From the NCBI GenBank assembly GCA_964057225.1, contig OZ059897.1, forward strand, positions 10,788,001 through 10,852,000: a DNA stretch of 64,000 nucleotides, written 5' to 3'. This document shows positions 42,056 to 53,151 of this stretch, in pieces; the stretch's first letter is position 1, and every line of letters starts with the position of its first letter. The position numbers were made by a program, and so were the translations under genes. Under the pieces are notes generated by a model. The model saw nothing but the letters and a program-made list of their open reading frames with translations, did not search any database and had not been told where the DNA came from. This stretch comes from Auanema rhodensis (Eukaryota > Nematoda > Chromadorea > Rhabditida > Rhabditidae).

Positions 42056-45000
42056 TTAATGACATCTCTTTAAAGTTTGTTTTATAATTGCTGCAGCGCG
42101 AGCAATAAAATAAGTTTGACGAAGATGTGTGATCAAAAATTCTTTTCCTTGATGAAAAGATGCGCGATGAGCGTCCATAATTATGTGTTGAGTGAATAAT
42201 GAGTTGCGAGGAAGATAAATTGGGTTTTTTGTATCATAGGATAGTAAAGAATTTTGTAATCGGCTTCTTACTCGAATTATCTCGTTATCATAATGATAGA
42301 AATGATAACCAGGATATTGTCGTCGTAAATCATCAATAATGAGATGATCTTGAGCTTGTCGAATTAAAATAGTACGTATTATCTTCAAATCAGTTGTTAA
42401 AACGGGATATGATGTTGATATTTGTGAAATATTCCGTAATTTATGTCCATTTTGATTTTTAAATGTTTTTAAATGCCAAATTTTTATAATTTTAGCCAAA
42501 CGGGCTAACAAACGTAAAGTTGCAAAATGACCGTTATGATAAGCTAGGTTATGTTCCAAGGGTACAGATATAGCTTGAGCTATAAGTAATGATACAGGTG
42601 AAACATGCATCACTTGCAAGGAACCATATGGTGTTAAAGCTTGAACGGTTCTGTTAAGAATCCGCTGTGGTCCAAGAAGCCACATAGATTCCTGAAGTTG
42701 ATATTTATTGGCTCCTCGTGAACCAATGTCAGCCGGATTATAATCCGTAGTAACATGGTAAAATTGAACATTAATCGAATGTTCTTCTAATACACGGGTC
42801 ATATGTTGTACATTTTGAACTTGTTTTGCTATGAAGTCAGGTAATTGCTTATTTGTTAAAATCCATGATAACGCAATGCTGCTATCACTTACAATATTTA
42901 GTTTTTTACATGGTAATTCCATTAATATTGTGTGAGAAAGTCTCATAGCTAATCGAATAGCTAAGAGTTCCATGCGTGAAATTGTAATTGGTGTTTTAGG
43001 AGATAAGCGGCTTTTACCTGCTAGAATAGAACTCATTTTGTTGTTTGTCTGTATGTAAGCACACACAGCTAACGCTGTTGAACTAGCGTCAGCAAAGACC
43101 CATAATGTACCTTCTTCAATAGATGGTGATAGTACACGAGGTACAGTAATCTTAGCATAATTAATCTCGTTAATTATTGATGTCCAAGAGGCTGATAATT
43201 CAGAAGGTATAGTATCATCCCATTCTGTTTTAAGTGCAAAAATATCTCTAAGAATAACCTTCAAGGGTAAAATTAATGGATTTGTTATACCAAAAGGATC
43301 ATAAACTGAATGTAATTGTTGTAATGCGTTTCGTTTGGTTACTGTTGAGAGTTCCGGTATATTGAATCGAATTGAAAGGGAATCACTTAGAGCATTATAA
43401 GGTACTCCAAGAATTTTTAGTGGACAATCAGAGAGAATATCATCTTTATGAAGGTGCTGAAGAGCTTCTGACTTATTCGATGCGAATTCACAAACATGCA
43501 TCGAAATATTTTGAAATAATTGTTGTGTAAGTGAACATTTCTGTTGAGCTTCATCTATACTATCAGCAAATAATAGAATATTATCTACATATAATGTATT
43601 TAATAATTCATCTGATAAGTCAGTATTCAAAGAGCTTAAATACCAATTTACACTCATGTTTAGAACGCTAGGTGAGGCAGTCAATCCAAATGGTATGCGT
43701 TTGAATCGAAAAACCTTAGTATTACTTGAGTTACAACTTCCTTGAGGATCCTTTACCCAAAAGAAACGGCAAAGATCCCGATGTTGCTTCTGTAAGCCTA
43801 CTTGTGAAAAGGCTGATTGAATATCACAAGTAATAATGATTGGTTTTATTCTGGAAGCAATGAGAATGTTGAAAATATTGTTCACAAAACTTTTTCCAGT
43901 ATATAGTATGTCGTTAAGGGATAATTTACCCTTAGTTTTAGCTGAAGCATCGAAAACAACTCGTAAAGGTTTATTCGGCTTGTTTGTATTCCATACCCCA
44001 TGATGTGGAATATAATGACATATAATATCAGAATTATGATTATTGTTGGAAGTTTCAAAAGGAACTTCTTCAATGATACCGTTATCGATATAATCATCAA
44101 TAATTTTACTGTACATTTCCAATTTCGAAGGATTTGCTTGTAAAGTTTTGAACAATGCCAAAAATCGATAAAAGGCTAAACCTTTATTATCTGGTAATTG
44201 ATGATAATTTGATTTCAATGGTAAAGGAGCTTCAATACGATGATTGGTTAGTGTCAACTGTTTTGAATAATCTTCGTAATAATCAATAGTTGTGTCAATT
44301 CCAGCTTCAGAAATATTAATTCCTAAGCTATCAATTTCAAATATGTATCGAAGCATATCATTATGTTGTAATGGTTTATCATTAATTGTTATTAACGTAA
44401 CAGAATGATTTTGATATGGTATTTCCCCATACAAGGTATAACCGAAACTGGTATTCTGCATTCTTAATGTAGAAGGTAACTCAAGTTCAGAATTCATATG
44501 AACGAATAACTTATAGCGATCTAATCCAATTAGAATATCTGGTTCAAATGCCTGACCATCAATCATTGGATTAGCTAAAGTTATATTGTTTCTTTTAATG
44601 AATGAACGATCATTATTGTCTAAAAGTGGAGCTCTTAATGATGTAGCTATGAATGGTTTCGTAAGCATGTTGGTTATGATGATACTGCCATTAAAAGTAT
44701 AAAAAATAGTTTTCACTTCTTTACATTCATGTGTTTCGCTGAGGCCACCTATTCCAAAGAATGTGCGATGTTGAACTTTGTTAATAGGCAATTGAAGATC
44801 CTTAGCTCTACGTAGATCCTTAGCACTACGTATGAAAGACCGCATTGAGCCACTGTCAATCACTACCTTTACTGTGATATATTTATTTTGTGTGTAACTG
44901 AATATATGTGTCATAGCTGTTTTCAATACAATTTGACTCATCTCGATATCATGGGTATCCTCGGTATGTGTAAGCAATTGTAATTGTGTATTCTTAGGTT

Positions 45001-45154
45001 CAGTAACTATTAATGTTACTGGTAGATGATTGAAAAATGCTGGTTGTACTGTAGGTACTGTTTGTGTTACAGTTGGTGTAGAAATGATGTCATTTTTATT
45101 TTGTGAGACTGTAAGGTCTGGAGTTTGTTGTCCTGCACTTTCTGTTATGATCAT
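42056..45154 (-). CDS. pol: Pol: protease, reverse transcriptase, RNase H and integrase zinc-finger start, copy 2
   Basis: 1,032 codons with the same domains and the same end at TAA inside the integrase CxxC. Two residues differ from copy 1: Thr for Ile near residue 30 (base 45066) and Asp for Asn in the WVKDPQG stretch near 469 (base 43750). The YVDN active-site variant is shared. Confidence 0.85.
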   Translation of the reverse strand: MIITESAGQQTPDLTVSQNKNDIISTPTVTQTVPTVQPAFFNHLPVTLIVTEPKNTQLQLLTHTEDTHDIEMSQIVLKTAMTHIFSYTQNKYITVKVVIDSGSMRSFIRSAKDLRRAKDLQLPINKVQHRTFFGIGGLSETHECKEVKTIFYTFNGSIIITNMLTKPFIATSLRAPLLDNNDRSFIKRNNITLANPMIDGQAFEPDILIGLDRYKLFVHMNSELELPSTLRMQNTSFGYTLYGEIPYQNHSVTLITINDKPLQHNDMLRYIFEIDSLGINISEAGIDTTIDYYEDYSKQLTLTNHRIEAPLPLKSNYHQLPDNKGLAFYRFLALFKTLQANPSKLEMYSKIIDDYIDNGIIEEVPFETSNNNHNSDIICHYIPHHGVWNTNKPNKPLRVVFDASAKTKGKLSLNDILYTGKSFVNNIFNILIASRIKPIIITCDIQSAFSQVGLQKQHRDLCRFFWVKDPQGSCNSSNTKVFRFKRIPFGLTASPSVLNMSVNWYLSSLNTDLSDELLNTLYVDNILLFADSIDEAQQKCSLTQQLFQNISMHVCEFASNKSEALQHLHKDDILSDCPLKILGVPYNALSDSLSIRFNIPELSTVTKRNALQQLHSVYDPFGITNPLILPLKVILRDIFALKTEWDDTIPSELSASWTSIINEINYAKITVPRVLSPSIEEGTLWVFADASSTALAVCAYIQTNNKMSSILAGKSRLSPKTPITISRMELLAIRLAMRLSHTILMELPCKKLNIVSDSSIALSWILTNKQLPDFIAKQVQNVQHMTRVLEEHSINVQFYHVTTDYNPADIGSRGANKYQLQESMWLLGPQRILNRTVQALTPYGSLQVMHVSPVSLLIAQAISVPLEHNLAYHNGHFATLRLLARLAKIIKIWHLKTFKNQNGHKLRNISQISTSYPVLTTDLKIIRTILIRQAQDHLIIDDLRRQYPGYHFYHYDNEIIRVRSRLQNSLLSYDTKNPIYLPRNSLFTQHIIMDAHRASFHQGKEFLITHLRQTYFIARAAAIIKQTLKRCH

Positions 45155-45466
45155 GCTTGTGGACGATATAGGTTTTACAGGACTCTTTGTTTCACGATCT
45201 AAATTTAGACATAAGCAACTGTTGTGTTCATTTTTGCATTTCGGGCATTTCGGTCGAGAACAATCACGACTGCGATGTGAAGTAGAGAAACAAAGCCAGC
45301 ATACTTCTTTGTTCTTTAAGATTTCACGTTTTTTCTGTGGTGTGTCATAAGTACGGCAATAATAAGATGGATGTCCTTCTTTACCACAAAAAACACAAGT
45401 CCAAATCTTTTTAGTGGATTTGTCGAAAGTTTTATCAACATGTTTTCCACGATTTGGTGAATTATG
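45155..45466 (-). pseudogene. Nucleocapsid zinc-knuckle segment downstream of the gag stop, copy 2
   Basis: Same open, ATG-less frame with the two CX2CX4HX4C knuckles and a third Cys/His cluster as in copy 1. I see no base difference. Confidence 0.75.
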
Positions 45467-46519
45467 TCAGTCATGTTCTGAATTTCGTTTTCTAGTGTCC
45501 ATTAAACTGAATTCATAAATTCGTGAAGAGAGATGTTGATAAATGTCATCCATTGATTGATCTAGAGGATCTGGTTGACGATATAGTTCACTCATTATAT
45601 AATGAGGAAATTTTTCAGCGCAAATAGCAAAGAAAAATGCAGGACCAATATGACTTCCAGCGGCTGTAATTTGACGATCATAGCTTTGGATCAAATCAAA
45701 TAATTGCTTACAGCTTTTTGCATCAGAAGCAGGAGATAAATTTTTCTTTTTCCTCAATAATTGAAGTTTATCTGTAGCATATCTCATATATGCATCTTCA
45801 AGTGCTTTTCTCAGTAAGAGATAGTTGTTTTCATTAGGTTCAATACCCCTTATAACGACCAAAGCTTTATCGGATAAGCCTTCGAGTAAAATGTTCACTT
45901 TATCAAGTATGGAATATTGTGAATTTTGATGTATCATGTTATTAAATCTTGACCAATAGAGTTTGAAATTTTCGGGTGTACCATCGAAAGTCGGTATTTG
46001 TGTTACCGGACGTTGAATGTGATTGCTTGTTTGTAACAATTGTAATAAATTTGAATAAATTTGTGTTGTTTCGGCACCAGTGCTTTCGATTACTTTTTCT
46101 TTCTTTTTCTCGGGAAGTAGTGATTCCACGAATGCAATTGCTGTTTTAATATGACTGATACGGTCAAGGAATAATAACCTTTGTTCGTCAGCTATATTGT
46201 AAGCTTGACGATTGTTTGGATTTTCTTCAAGTTCTTCGTATAATGCTTTCATTTCGTTTCGAAGTTCCTTATCAGAATCTTTGAAAACGGTTTGGTATTT
46301 TTCTATGTTTCTGTTCACTGTGTCGAGAGCAGTAGAGAGCTCGTTCAATACCAATTCATGATTGCGTAAAGTTGATTGCAGTAAAATAATTCTATCGTAT
46401 GTTATTTCTGAATCAGATACCCCGGCGGGTTCGTTGTCGAGAAGATTTGCGTAACGTTTGAGCAAAACGGATAAGAAGTCGTATGAACGACGAATTTTGT
46501 CAACAAATGAGGAGGCCAT
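45467..46519 (-). CDS. gag: Gag (capsid part) of BEL/Pao element, copy 2
   Basis: 350 codons, identical in translation to the copy-1 Gag, and it ends at the same TGA. See the copy-1 entry for domains. Identity over 1,053 bp shows how recent the duplication is. Confidence 0.85.
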   Translation of the reverse strand: MASSFVDKIRRSYDFLSVLLKRYANLLDNEPAGVSDSEITYDRIILLQSTLRNHELVLNELSTALDTVNRNIEKYQTVFKDSDKELRNEMKALYEELEENPNNRQAYNIADEQRLLFLDRISHIKTAIAFVESLLPEKKKEKVIESTGAETTQIYSNLLQLLQTSNHIQRPVTQIPTFDGTPENFKLYWSRFNNMIHQNSQYSILDKVNILLEGLSDKALVVIRGIEPNENNYLLLRKALEDAYMRYATDKLQLLRKKKNLSPASDAKSCKQLFDLIQSYDRQITAAGSHIGPAFFFAICAEKFPHYIMSELYRQPDPLDQSMDDIYQHLSSRIYEFSLMDTRKRNSEHD

Positions 46520-46521
46520 TT

Positions 46522-46743
46522 CTAACGCTGTGTGAGGCGTAATAGGTAAGCTTCTATAGCTGATAATGATAAATAAAATTCAGAAAATGAAAGTGAACAA
46601 GAAATGAAAGTTGTACAAAGTACAACAAATGAGTATGAGATATACGACTTGTCGTATCTTGGAGCGTTATTATGCTCCGAAATTATATCGATTACTGCAG
46701 GCAAATTCACGCCTGAGCTGATGGACTTAAGAGTCGCCACCAA
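46522..46743 (-). other. Leader uORF of 73 codons, copy 2
   Basis: Identical in sequence and placement to the copy-1 leader ORF. Its preservation adds no independent evidence because the duplication is recent. Confidence 0.3.
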
Positions 46744-46788
46744 ATCAAATGATAAAGTACCTGTTGAAGCAGTGACCTGAGTCGTGAT

Positions 46789-46801
46789 GGTCGATGCACC
46801 A
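46789..46801 (-). promoter_or_regulatory. Primer-binding site, tRNA-Gly type (copy 2)
   Basis: Same sequence and position relative to the LTR as in copy 1. Confidence 0.75.
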
Positions 46802-46802
46802 A

Positions 46803-47098
46803 TGTCGCTTCGGCGAAGGTATTCGGTTGTCGGTATTCCGCTGAGAATTAATAGAACAGATAGCCAGCGGTAGAATGCTTTATTAAAGAATTAACAATTC
46901 AACAAAATATAGATCGTCTATAGTCCGTTGAGGTTTGGTTGAGGTATATCGTATTTTCCGATCCCAAGGATGAAGATATGGGAAGGCGGGCCGAAAAGTA
47001 CAATCTGAAATAGACAAAGTAAAGGAAAACGATAAAAACAAAACTGAAATGGAACAAAACATAGAAAAAAGGATAAAAAATAATCGCTAACCGCGACA
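46803..47098 (-). repeat. 5' LTR of element copy 2 (296 bp)
   Basis: Identical by eye to 25913-26208; differs from 37817-38112 at the same six positions. Confidence 0.95.
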
Positions 47099-47103
47099 TA
47101 GTT
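47099..47103. repeat. Target-site duplication TAGTT, right of copy 2
   Basis: Copy of 26209-26213 made by the segmental duplication. Confidence 0.9.
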
Positions 47104-47113
47104 TGTAATACCG

Positions 47114-47179
47114 GCCCAAGTAGTATAGTGGTTAGTACTCCACGTTGTGGCCGTACAGGTTCGATTCCTGTCTTGGGCA
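47114..47179 (+). pseudogene. Truncated tRNA-His next to element copy 2
   Basis: Same 6-bp deletion as 26224-26289, carried by the duplication. Confidence 0.92.
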
Positions 47180-47439
47180 TTTTTTGTTTTGAAATTTAAA
47201 TGCTATAAAATTATTGCTTGCTTGTCATGTTAGATTTGTTTAATTTAAATACTTATTTAAGTTCCAACAATTTTCGATTTAATCACGTTCAATTAACTGT
47301 ATTGTTTTCAAAAATAAAGACATCTTTCAATTTCTGGTCATTGAATTAGAATTTTCATGTTGTCACACAGGAAATGAAGAATCTTAGTTCATTTCAGTAA
47401 CAATGAACACACTAACTTTGTTAAGTTGTTGTAATATCG

Positions 47440-47511
47440 GCCCAAGTAGTATAGTGGTTAGTACTCCACGTTGTGGCCGTGGCGACACAGGTTCGATTCC
47501 TGTCTTGGGCA
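47440..47511 (+). tRNA. tRNA-His (GTG)
   Basis: Consensus body, class I flank. Confidence 0.93.
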
Positions 47512-47770
47512 TTTTTTGTTTTGAAATTTAAATGCTATAAACATATTGCTTGCTTGTCTTGTTAGATTTGTTTAATTCAAATACTTATTTAAGTTCTAAC
47601 AATTTTCGATTTAATCACGTTCAATTAACTGTATTGTTTTCAAAAATAAAGACATCTTTCAATTTTTGGTCATTGATTAGAATTTTCATGTTGTCACACA
47701 GAAATTGAAGAATCTTAGTTCATTTCAGTAACAATGAACACACTAACTTTGTTAAGTTGTTGTAATATCG

Positions 47771-47842
47771 GCCCAAGTAGTATAGTGGTTAGTACTCCAC
47801 GTTGTGGCCGTGGCGACACAGGTTCGATTCCTGTCTTGGGCA
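47771..47842 (+). tRNA. tRNA-His (GTG)
   Basis: Consensus body, class I flank. Confidence 0.93.
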
Positions 47843-48102
47843 TTTTTTGTTTTGAAATTTAAATGCTATAAAATTATTGCTTGCTTGTCATGTTAGATTT
47901 GTTTAATTCAAATACTTATTTAAGTTCTAACAATTTTTGATTTAATCACGTTCAATTAACTGTATTGTTTTCAAAAATAAAGACATCTTTCAATTTCTGG
48001 TCATTGAATTAGAATTTTCATGTTGTCACACAGAAATTGAAGAATCTTAGTTCAATTCAGTAACAACGAACACACTAACTTTGTTAAGTTGTTGTAATAT
48101 CG

Positions 48103-48174
48103 GCCCAAATAATATAGTGGTTAGTACTCCACGTTGTGGCCGTGGCGACACAGATTCGATTCCTGTTTTGGGCA
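48103..48174 (+). tRNA. tRNA-His (GTG), A10/A53 variant with A7-U66 pair
   Basis: G7 to A and C66 to T change together and keep the acceptor paired. A10 and A53 still hit both promoter boxes. Confidence 0.75.
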
Positions 48175-48434
48175 TTTTTTATTTTGAAATTTAAATGCTA
48201 TAAAATTATTGCTTGCTTGTCATGTTAGATTTTTTTAATTTGAATACTTATTCAAGTTATAACAATTTTTGATTTAATCACGTTCAATCAACTGTATTGT
48301 TTTCAAAAATAAAGACATCTTTCAATTTCTGGTCATTGAATTAGAATTTTCATGTTGTCACACAGAAATTGAAGAATCTTAGTTCAATTCAGTAACAACG
48401 AACACACTAACTTTGTTAAGTTGTTGTAATATCG

Positions 48435-48506
48435 GCCCAAGTAATATTGTGGTTAGTACTCCACGTTGTGGCCGTGGCGACACAGATTCGATTCCTGTCT
48501 TGGGCA
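48435..48506 (+). tRNA. tRNA-His (GTG), A10/T14/A53 variant, probable pseudogene
   Basis: A10 and A53, plus loss of the near-universal A14. Confidence 0.7.
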
Positions 48507-48766
48507 TTTTTTGTTTTGAAATTAAAATGCTACAAAATTATTGCTTGCTTGTCATGTTAGATTTGTTTAATTCAAATACTTATTTAAGTTCTAACAATTA
48601 TCGATTTAATCACGTTCAATCAACTGTATTGTTTTCAAAAATAAAGACATCTTTCAATTTCTGGTCATTGAATTAGAATTTTCATGTTGTCACACAGAAA
48701 TTGAAGAATCTTAGTTCAATTCAGTAACAATGAACACACTAACTTTGTTAAGTTGTTGTTATATCG

Positions 48767-48838
48767 GCCCAAGTAATATAGTGGTTAGTACTCCACGTTG
48801 TGGCCGTGGCGACACAGATTCGATTCCTGTCTTGGGCA
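48767..48838 (+). tRNA. tRNA-His (GTG), A10/A53 variant, probable pseudogene
   Basis: Both promoter boxes hit; flank reads TTGTTATATCG. Confidence 0.75.
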
Positions 48839-49099
48839 TTTTTTGTTTTGAAATTAAAATGCTACAAAATTATTGCTTGCTTGTCATGTTAGATTTCTTT
48901 AATTTGAATACTTATTCAAGTTATAACAAATTTTCGATTCAATCACGTTTAACCAACTGTATTGTTTTCGAAAATAAAGACAAAATTCAATTTCTGTTCA
49001 TTGAATTAGAATTTTCATGTTGTCACACAGAAATTGAAGAATCTTAGTTCAATTCAGTAACAATGAACACACTAACTTTGTTAAGTTGTTGTAATATCG

Positions 49100-49171
49100 G
49101 CCCAAGTAATATAGTGGTTAGTACTCCACGTTGTGGCCGTGGCGACACAGGTTCGATTCCTGTCTTGGGCA
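49100..49171 (+). tRNA. tRNA-His (GTG), A10 variant
   Basis: A10 without A53. Confidence 0.8.
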
Positions 49172-49431
49172 TTTTTTGTTTTGAAATTTAAATGCTATGA
49201 AATTATTGCTTGCTTGTCATGTTAGATTTGTTTAATTTAAATACTTATTTAAGTTCCAACAATTTTTGATTAAATCACGTTCAATTAACTGTATTGTTCT
49301 CAAAAATAAAGACAAAATTCAATTTCTGTTCATTGAATTAGAATTTTCATGTTGTCACACAGGAAATGAAGAATCTTAGTTCATTTCAGTAATAATGAAC
49401 ACAATAACTTTGTTTAGTTGTTGTAATACCG

Positions 49432-49503
49432 GCCCAAGTAGTATAGTGGTTAGTACTCCACGTTGTGGCCGTGGCGACACAGATTCGATTCCTGTCTTGG
49501 GCA
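49432..49503 (+). tRNA. tRNA-His (GTG), A53 variant
   Basis: A53 without A10; hybrid flank TAGTTGTTGTAATACCG. Confidence 0.8.
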
Positions 49504-49763
49504 TTTTTTGTTTTGAAATTAAAATGCTATAAAATTATTGCTTGCTTGTCATGTTAGATTTGTTTAATTTAAATACTCATTTAAGTTCCAACAATTTTCG
49601 ATTAAATCACGTTCATTTAACTGTATTGTTTTCAAAAATAAAGACAAAATTCAATTTCTGTTCATTGAATTAGAATTTTCATGTTGTCACACAGAAATTG
49701 AAGAATCTTAGTTCATTTTAGTAACAATGAACACACTAACTTTGTTAAGTTGTTGTAATATCG

Positions 49764-49835
49764 GCCCAAGTAGTATAGTGGTTAGTACTCCACGTTGTGG
49801 CCGTGGCGACACAGGTTCGATTCCTGTCTTGGGCA
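49764..49835 (+). tRNA. tRNA-His (GTG)
   Basis: Consensus body, class I flank. Confidence 0.93.
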
Positions 49836-50095
49836 TTTTTTGTTTTGAAATTTAAATGCTATAAACATATTGCTTGCTTGTCATGTTAGATTTGTTTAAT
49901 CCAAATACTTATTTAAGTTCTATCAATTTTTGATTAAATCACGTTCAATTAACTGTATTGTTTTCAAAAATAAAGACAAAATTCAATTTCTGTTCATTGA
50001 ATTAGAATTTTCATGTTGTCACACAGGAAATGAAGAATCTTAGTTCATTTCAGTAACAATGAACACAATAACTTTGTTTAGTTGTTGTAATACCG

Positions 50096-50167
50096 GCCCA
50101 AGTAGTATAGTGGTTAGTACTCCACGTTGTGGCCGTGGCGACACAGATTCGATTCCTGTCTTGGGCA
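50096..50167 (+). tRNA. tRNA-His (GTG), A53 variant
   Basis: A53 without A10; hybrid flank; 2-unit repeat of 49432. Confidence 0.8.
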
Positions 50168-50427
50168 TTTTTTGTTTTGAAATTAAAATGCTATAAAATT
50201 ATTGCTTGCTTGTCATGTTAGATTTGTTTAATTTAAATACTCATTTAAGTTCCAACAATTTTCGATTAAATCACGTTCATTTAACTGTATTGTTTTCAAA
50301 AATAAAGACAAAATTCAATTTCTGTTCATTGAATTAGAATTTTCATGTTGTCACACAGAAATTGAAGAATCTTAGTTCATTTTAGTAACAATGAACACAC
50401 TAACTTTGTTAAGTTGTTGTAATATCG

Positions 50428-50499
50428 GCCCAAGTAGTATAGTGGTTAGTACTCCACGTTGTGGCCGTGGCGACACAGGTTCGATTCCTGTCTTGGGCA
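50428..50499 (+). tRNA. tRNA-His (GTG)
   Basis: Consensus body, class I flank. Confidence 0.93.
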
Positions 50500-50759
50500 T
50501 TTTTTGTTTTGAAATTTAAATGCTATAAACATATTGCTTGCTTGTCATGTTAGATTTGTTTAATCCAAATACTTATTTAAGTTCTATCAATTTTTGATTA
50601 AATCACGTTCAATTAACTGTATTGTATTCAAAAATAAAGACAAAATTCAATTTCTGTTCATTGAATTAGAATTATCATGTTGTCACACATGAAATGAAGA
50701 ATCTTAGTTCATTTCAGTAACAATGAACACAATAACTTTGTTTAGTTGTTGTAATACCG

Positions 50760-50831
50760 GCCCAAGTAGTATAGTGGTTAGTACTCCACGTTGTGGCCGT
50801 GGCGACACAGATTCGATTCCTGTCTTGGGCA
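50760..50831 (+). tRNA. tRNA-His (GTG), A53 variant
   Basis: A53 without A10; hybrid flank. Confidence 0.8.
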
Positions 50832-51091
50832 TTTTTTGTTTTGAAATTTAAATGCTATAAACATATTGCTTGCTTGTCATGTTAGATTTCTTCAATTTGA
50901 ATACTTATTCAAGTTATAACAATTTTTGATTTAATCACGTTCAATTAACTGTATTGTTTTCAAAAATAAAGACATCTTTCAATTTCTGGTCATTGAATTA
51001 GAATTTTCATGTTGTCACACAGAAATTGAAGAATCTTAGTTCATTTCAGTAACAATGAACACACTAACTTTGTTAAGTTGTTGTAATATCG

Positions 51092-51163
51092 GCCCAAGTA
51101 GTATGGTGGTTAGTACTCCACGTTGTGGCCGTGGCGACACAGATTCGATTCCTGTCTTGGGCA
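51092..51163 (+). tRNA. tRNA-His (GTG), G14/A53 variant, probable pseudogene
   Basis: A14 to G affects the A box and U8-A14 pair; A53 affects the B box. Confidence 0.75.
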
Positions 51164-51423
51164 TTTTTTGTTCTGAAATTAAAGTGCTATAAACATATTG
51201 CTTGCTTGTCATGTTAGATTTGTTTAATTCAAATACTTATTTAAGTTCTAACAATTTTTGATTTAATCACGTTCAATCAACTGTATTGTTTTCAAAAATA
51301 AAGACATCTTTCAATTTCTGGTCATTGAATTAGAATTTTCATGTTGTCACACAGAAATTGAAGAATCTTAGTTCATTTCAGTAACAATGAACACACTAAC
51401 TTTGTTAAGTTGTTGTAATATCG

Positions 51424-51495
51424 GCCCAAGTAGTATAGTGGTTAGTACTCCACGTTGTGGCCGTGGCGACACAGGTTCGATTCCTGTCTTGGGCA
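51424..51495 (+). tRNA. tRNA-His (GTG)
   Basis: Consensus body, class I flank. Confidence 0.93.
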
Positions 51496-51754
51496 TTTTT
51501 TGTTTTGAAATTAAAATGCTATAAACATATTGCTTGCTTGTCATGTTAGATTTGTTTAATTCAAATACTTATTTAAGTTCTAACAATTTTTGATTTAATC
51601 ACGTTCAATTAACAGTATTGTTTTCAAAAATGAAGACATCTTTCAATTTTTGGTCATTGATTAGAATTTTCATGTTGTCACACAGAAATTGAAGAATCTT
51701 AGTTCATTTCAGTAACAATGAACACACTAACTTTGTTAAGTTGTTGTAATATCG

Positions 51755-51826
51755 GCCCAAGTAGTATAGTGGTTAGTACTCCACGTTGTGGCCGTGGCGA
51801 CACAGGTTCGATTCCTGTCTTGGGCA
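51755..51826 (+). tRNA. tRNA-His (GTG)
   Basis: Consensus body, class I flank. Confidence 0.93.
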
Positions 51827-52086
51827 TTTTTTGTTTTGAAATTTAAATGCTATAAAATTATTGCTTGCTTGTCATGTTAGATTTGTTTAATTCAAATACT
51901 TATTTAAATTCTAACAATTTTTGATTTAATCACGTTCAATTAACTGTATTGTTTTCAAAAATAAAGACATCTTTCAATTTCTGGTCATTGAATTAGAATT
52001 TTCATGTTGTCACACAGAAATTGAAGAATCTTAGTTCATTTTAGTAACAATAAACACACTAACTTTGTTAAGTTGTTGTAATATCG

Positions 52087-52158
52087 GCCCAAGTAGTATG
52101 GTGGTTAGTACTCCACGTTGTGGCCGTGGCGACACAGATTCGATTCCTGTCTTGGGCA
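52087..52158 (+). tRNA. tRNA-His (GTG), G14/A53 variant, probable pseudogene
   Basis: Same pair of changes as 51092, 3 units on. Confidence 0.75.
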
Positions 52159-52418
52159 TTTTTTGTTCTGAAATTAAAGTGCTATAAACATATTGCTTGC
52201 TTGTCATGTTAGATTTGTTTAATTCAAATACTTATTTAAGTTCTAACAATTTTTGATTTAATCACGTTCAATCAACTGTATTGTTTTCAAAAATAAAGAC
52301 ATCTTTCAATTTCTGGTCATTGAATTAGAATTTTCATGTTGTCACACAGAAATTGAAGAATCTTAGTTCATTTCAGTAACAATGAACACACTAACTTTGT
52401 TAAGTTGTTGTAATATCG

Positions 52419-52490
52419 GCCCAAGTAGTATAGTGGTTAGTACTCCACGTTGTGGCCGTGGCGACACAGGTTCGATTCCTGTCTTGGGCA
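52419..52490 (+). tRNA. tRNA-His (GTG)
   Basis: Consensus body, class I flank. Confidence 0.93.
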
Positions 52491-52749
52491 TTTTTTGTTT
52501 TGAAATTAAAATGCTATAAACATATTGCTTGCTTGTCATGTTAGATTTGTTTAATTCAAATACTTATTTAAGTTCTAACAATTTTTGATTTAATCACGTT
52601 CAATTAACAGTATTGTTTTCAAAAATGAAGACATCTTTCAATTTTTGGTCATTGATTAGAATTTTCATGTTGTCACACAGAAATTGAAGAATCTTAGTTC
52701 ATTTCAGTAACAATGAACACACTAACTTTGTTAAGTTGTTGTAATATCG

Positions 52750-52821
52750 GCCCAAGTAGTATAGTGGTTAGTACTCCACGTTGTGGCCGTGGCGACACAG
52801 GTTCGATTCCTGTCTTGGGCA
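52750..52821 (+). tRNA. tRNA-His (GTG)
   Basis: Consensus body, class I flank. Confidence 0.93.
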
Positions 52822-53079
52822 TTTTTTGTTTTGAAATTTAAATGCTATAAAATTATTGCTTGCTTGTCATGTTAGATTTGTTTAATTCAAATACTTATTT
52901 AAATTCTAACAATTTTTGATTTAATCACGTTCAATTAACTGTATTGTTTTCAAAAATAAAGACATCTTTCAATTTCTGGTCATTGAATTAGAATTTTCAT
53001 GTTGTCACACAGGAAATGAGGAATCTTAGTTCATTTCAGTAACAGTGAACACAATAATTTTGTTTAGTTTGTAATACCG

Positions 53080-53151
53080 GCCCAAGTAGTATAGTGGTTA
53101 GTACTCCACGTTGTGGCCGTGGCGACACAGGTTCGATTCCTGTCTTGGGCA
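53080..53151 (+). tRNA. tRNA-His (GTG)
   Basis: Consensus body, class II flank. Confidence 0.93.

Larger units (their letters stand above)
37817..47098 (-). mobile_element. BEL/Pao-type env-containing LTR retroelement, copy 2
   Basis: Exactly the same length as copy 1 and offset by 20,890 bp throughout, with the same TAGTT target repeat (37812-37816 and 47099-47103), the same LTR differences and the same neighbouring deleted tRNA. I find about 10 base differences from copy 1. The important one is 40749, where copy 2 has a leucine codon in place of the copy-1 stop, so integrase and envelope stay joined in one 992-codon ORF. The shared stops at 45467-45469 (TGA), 42056-42058 (TAA) and 39038-39040 (TAA) remain. 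It arose by segmental duplication, not by a second transposition. Confidence 0.95.

Noticed and set aside
16927..47098. Two independent retroelement insertions at a hotspot
   Set aside because: Shared target duplication, shared LTR differences, shared deleted tRNA and a constant offset show one insertion that was later duplicated.
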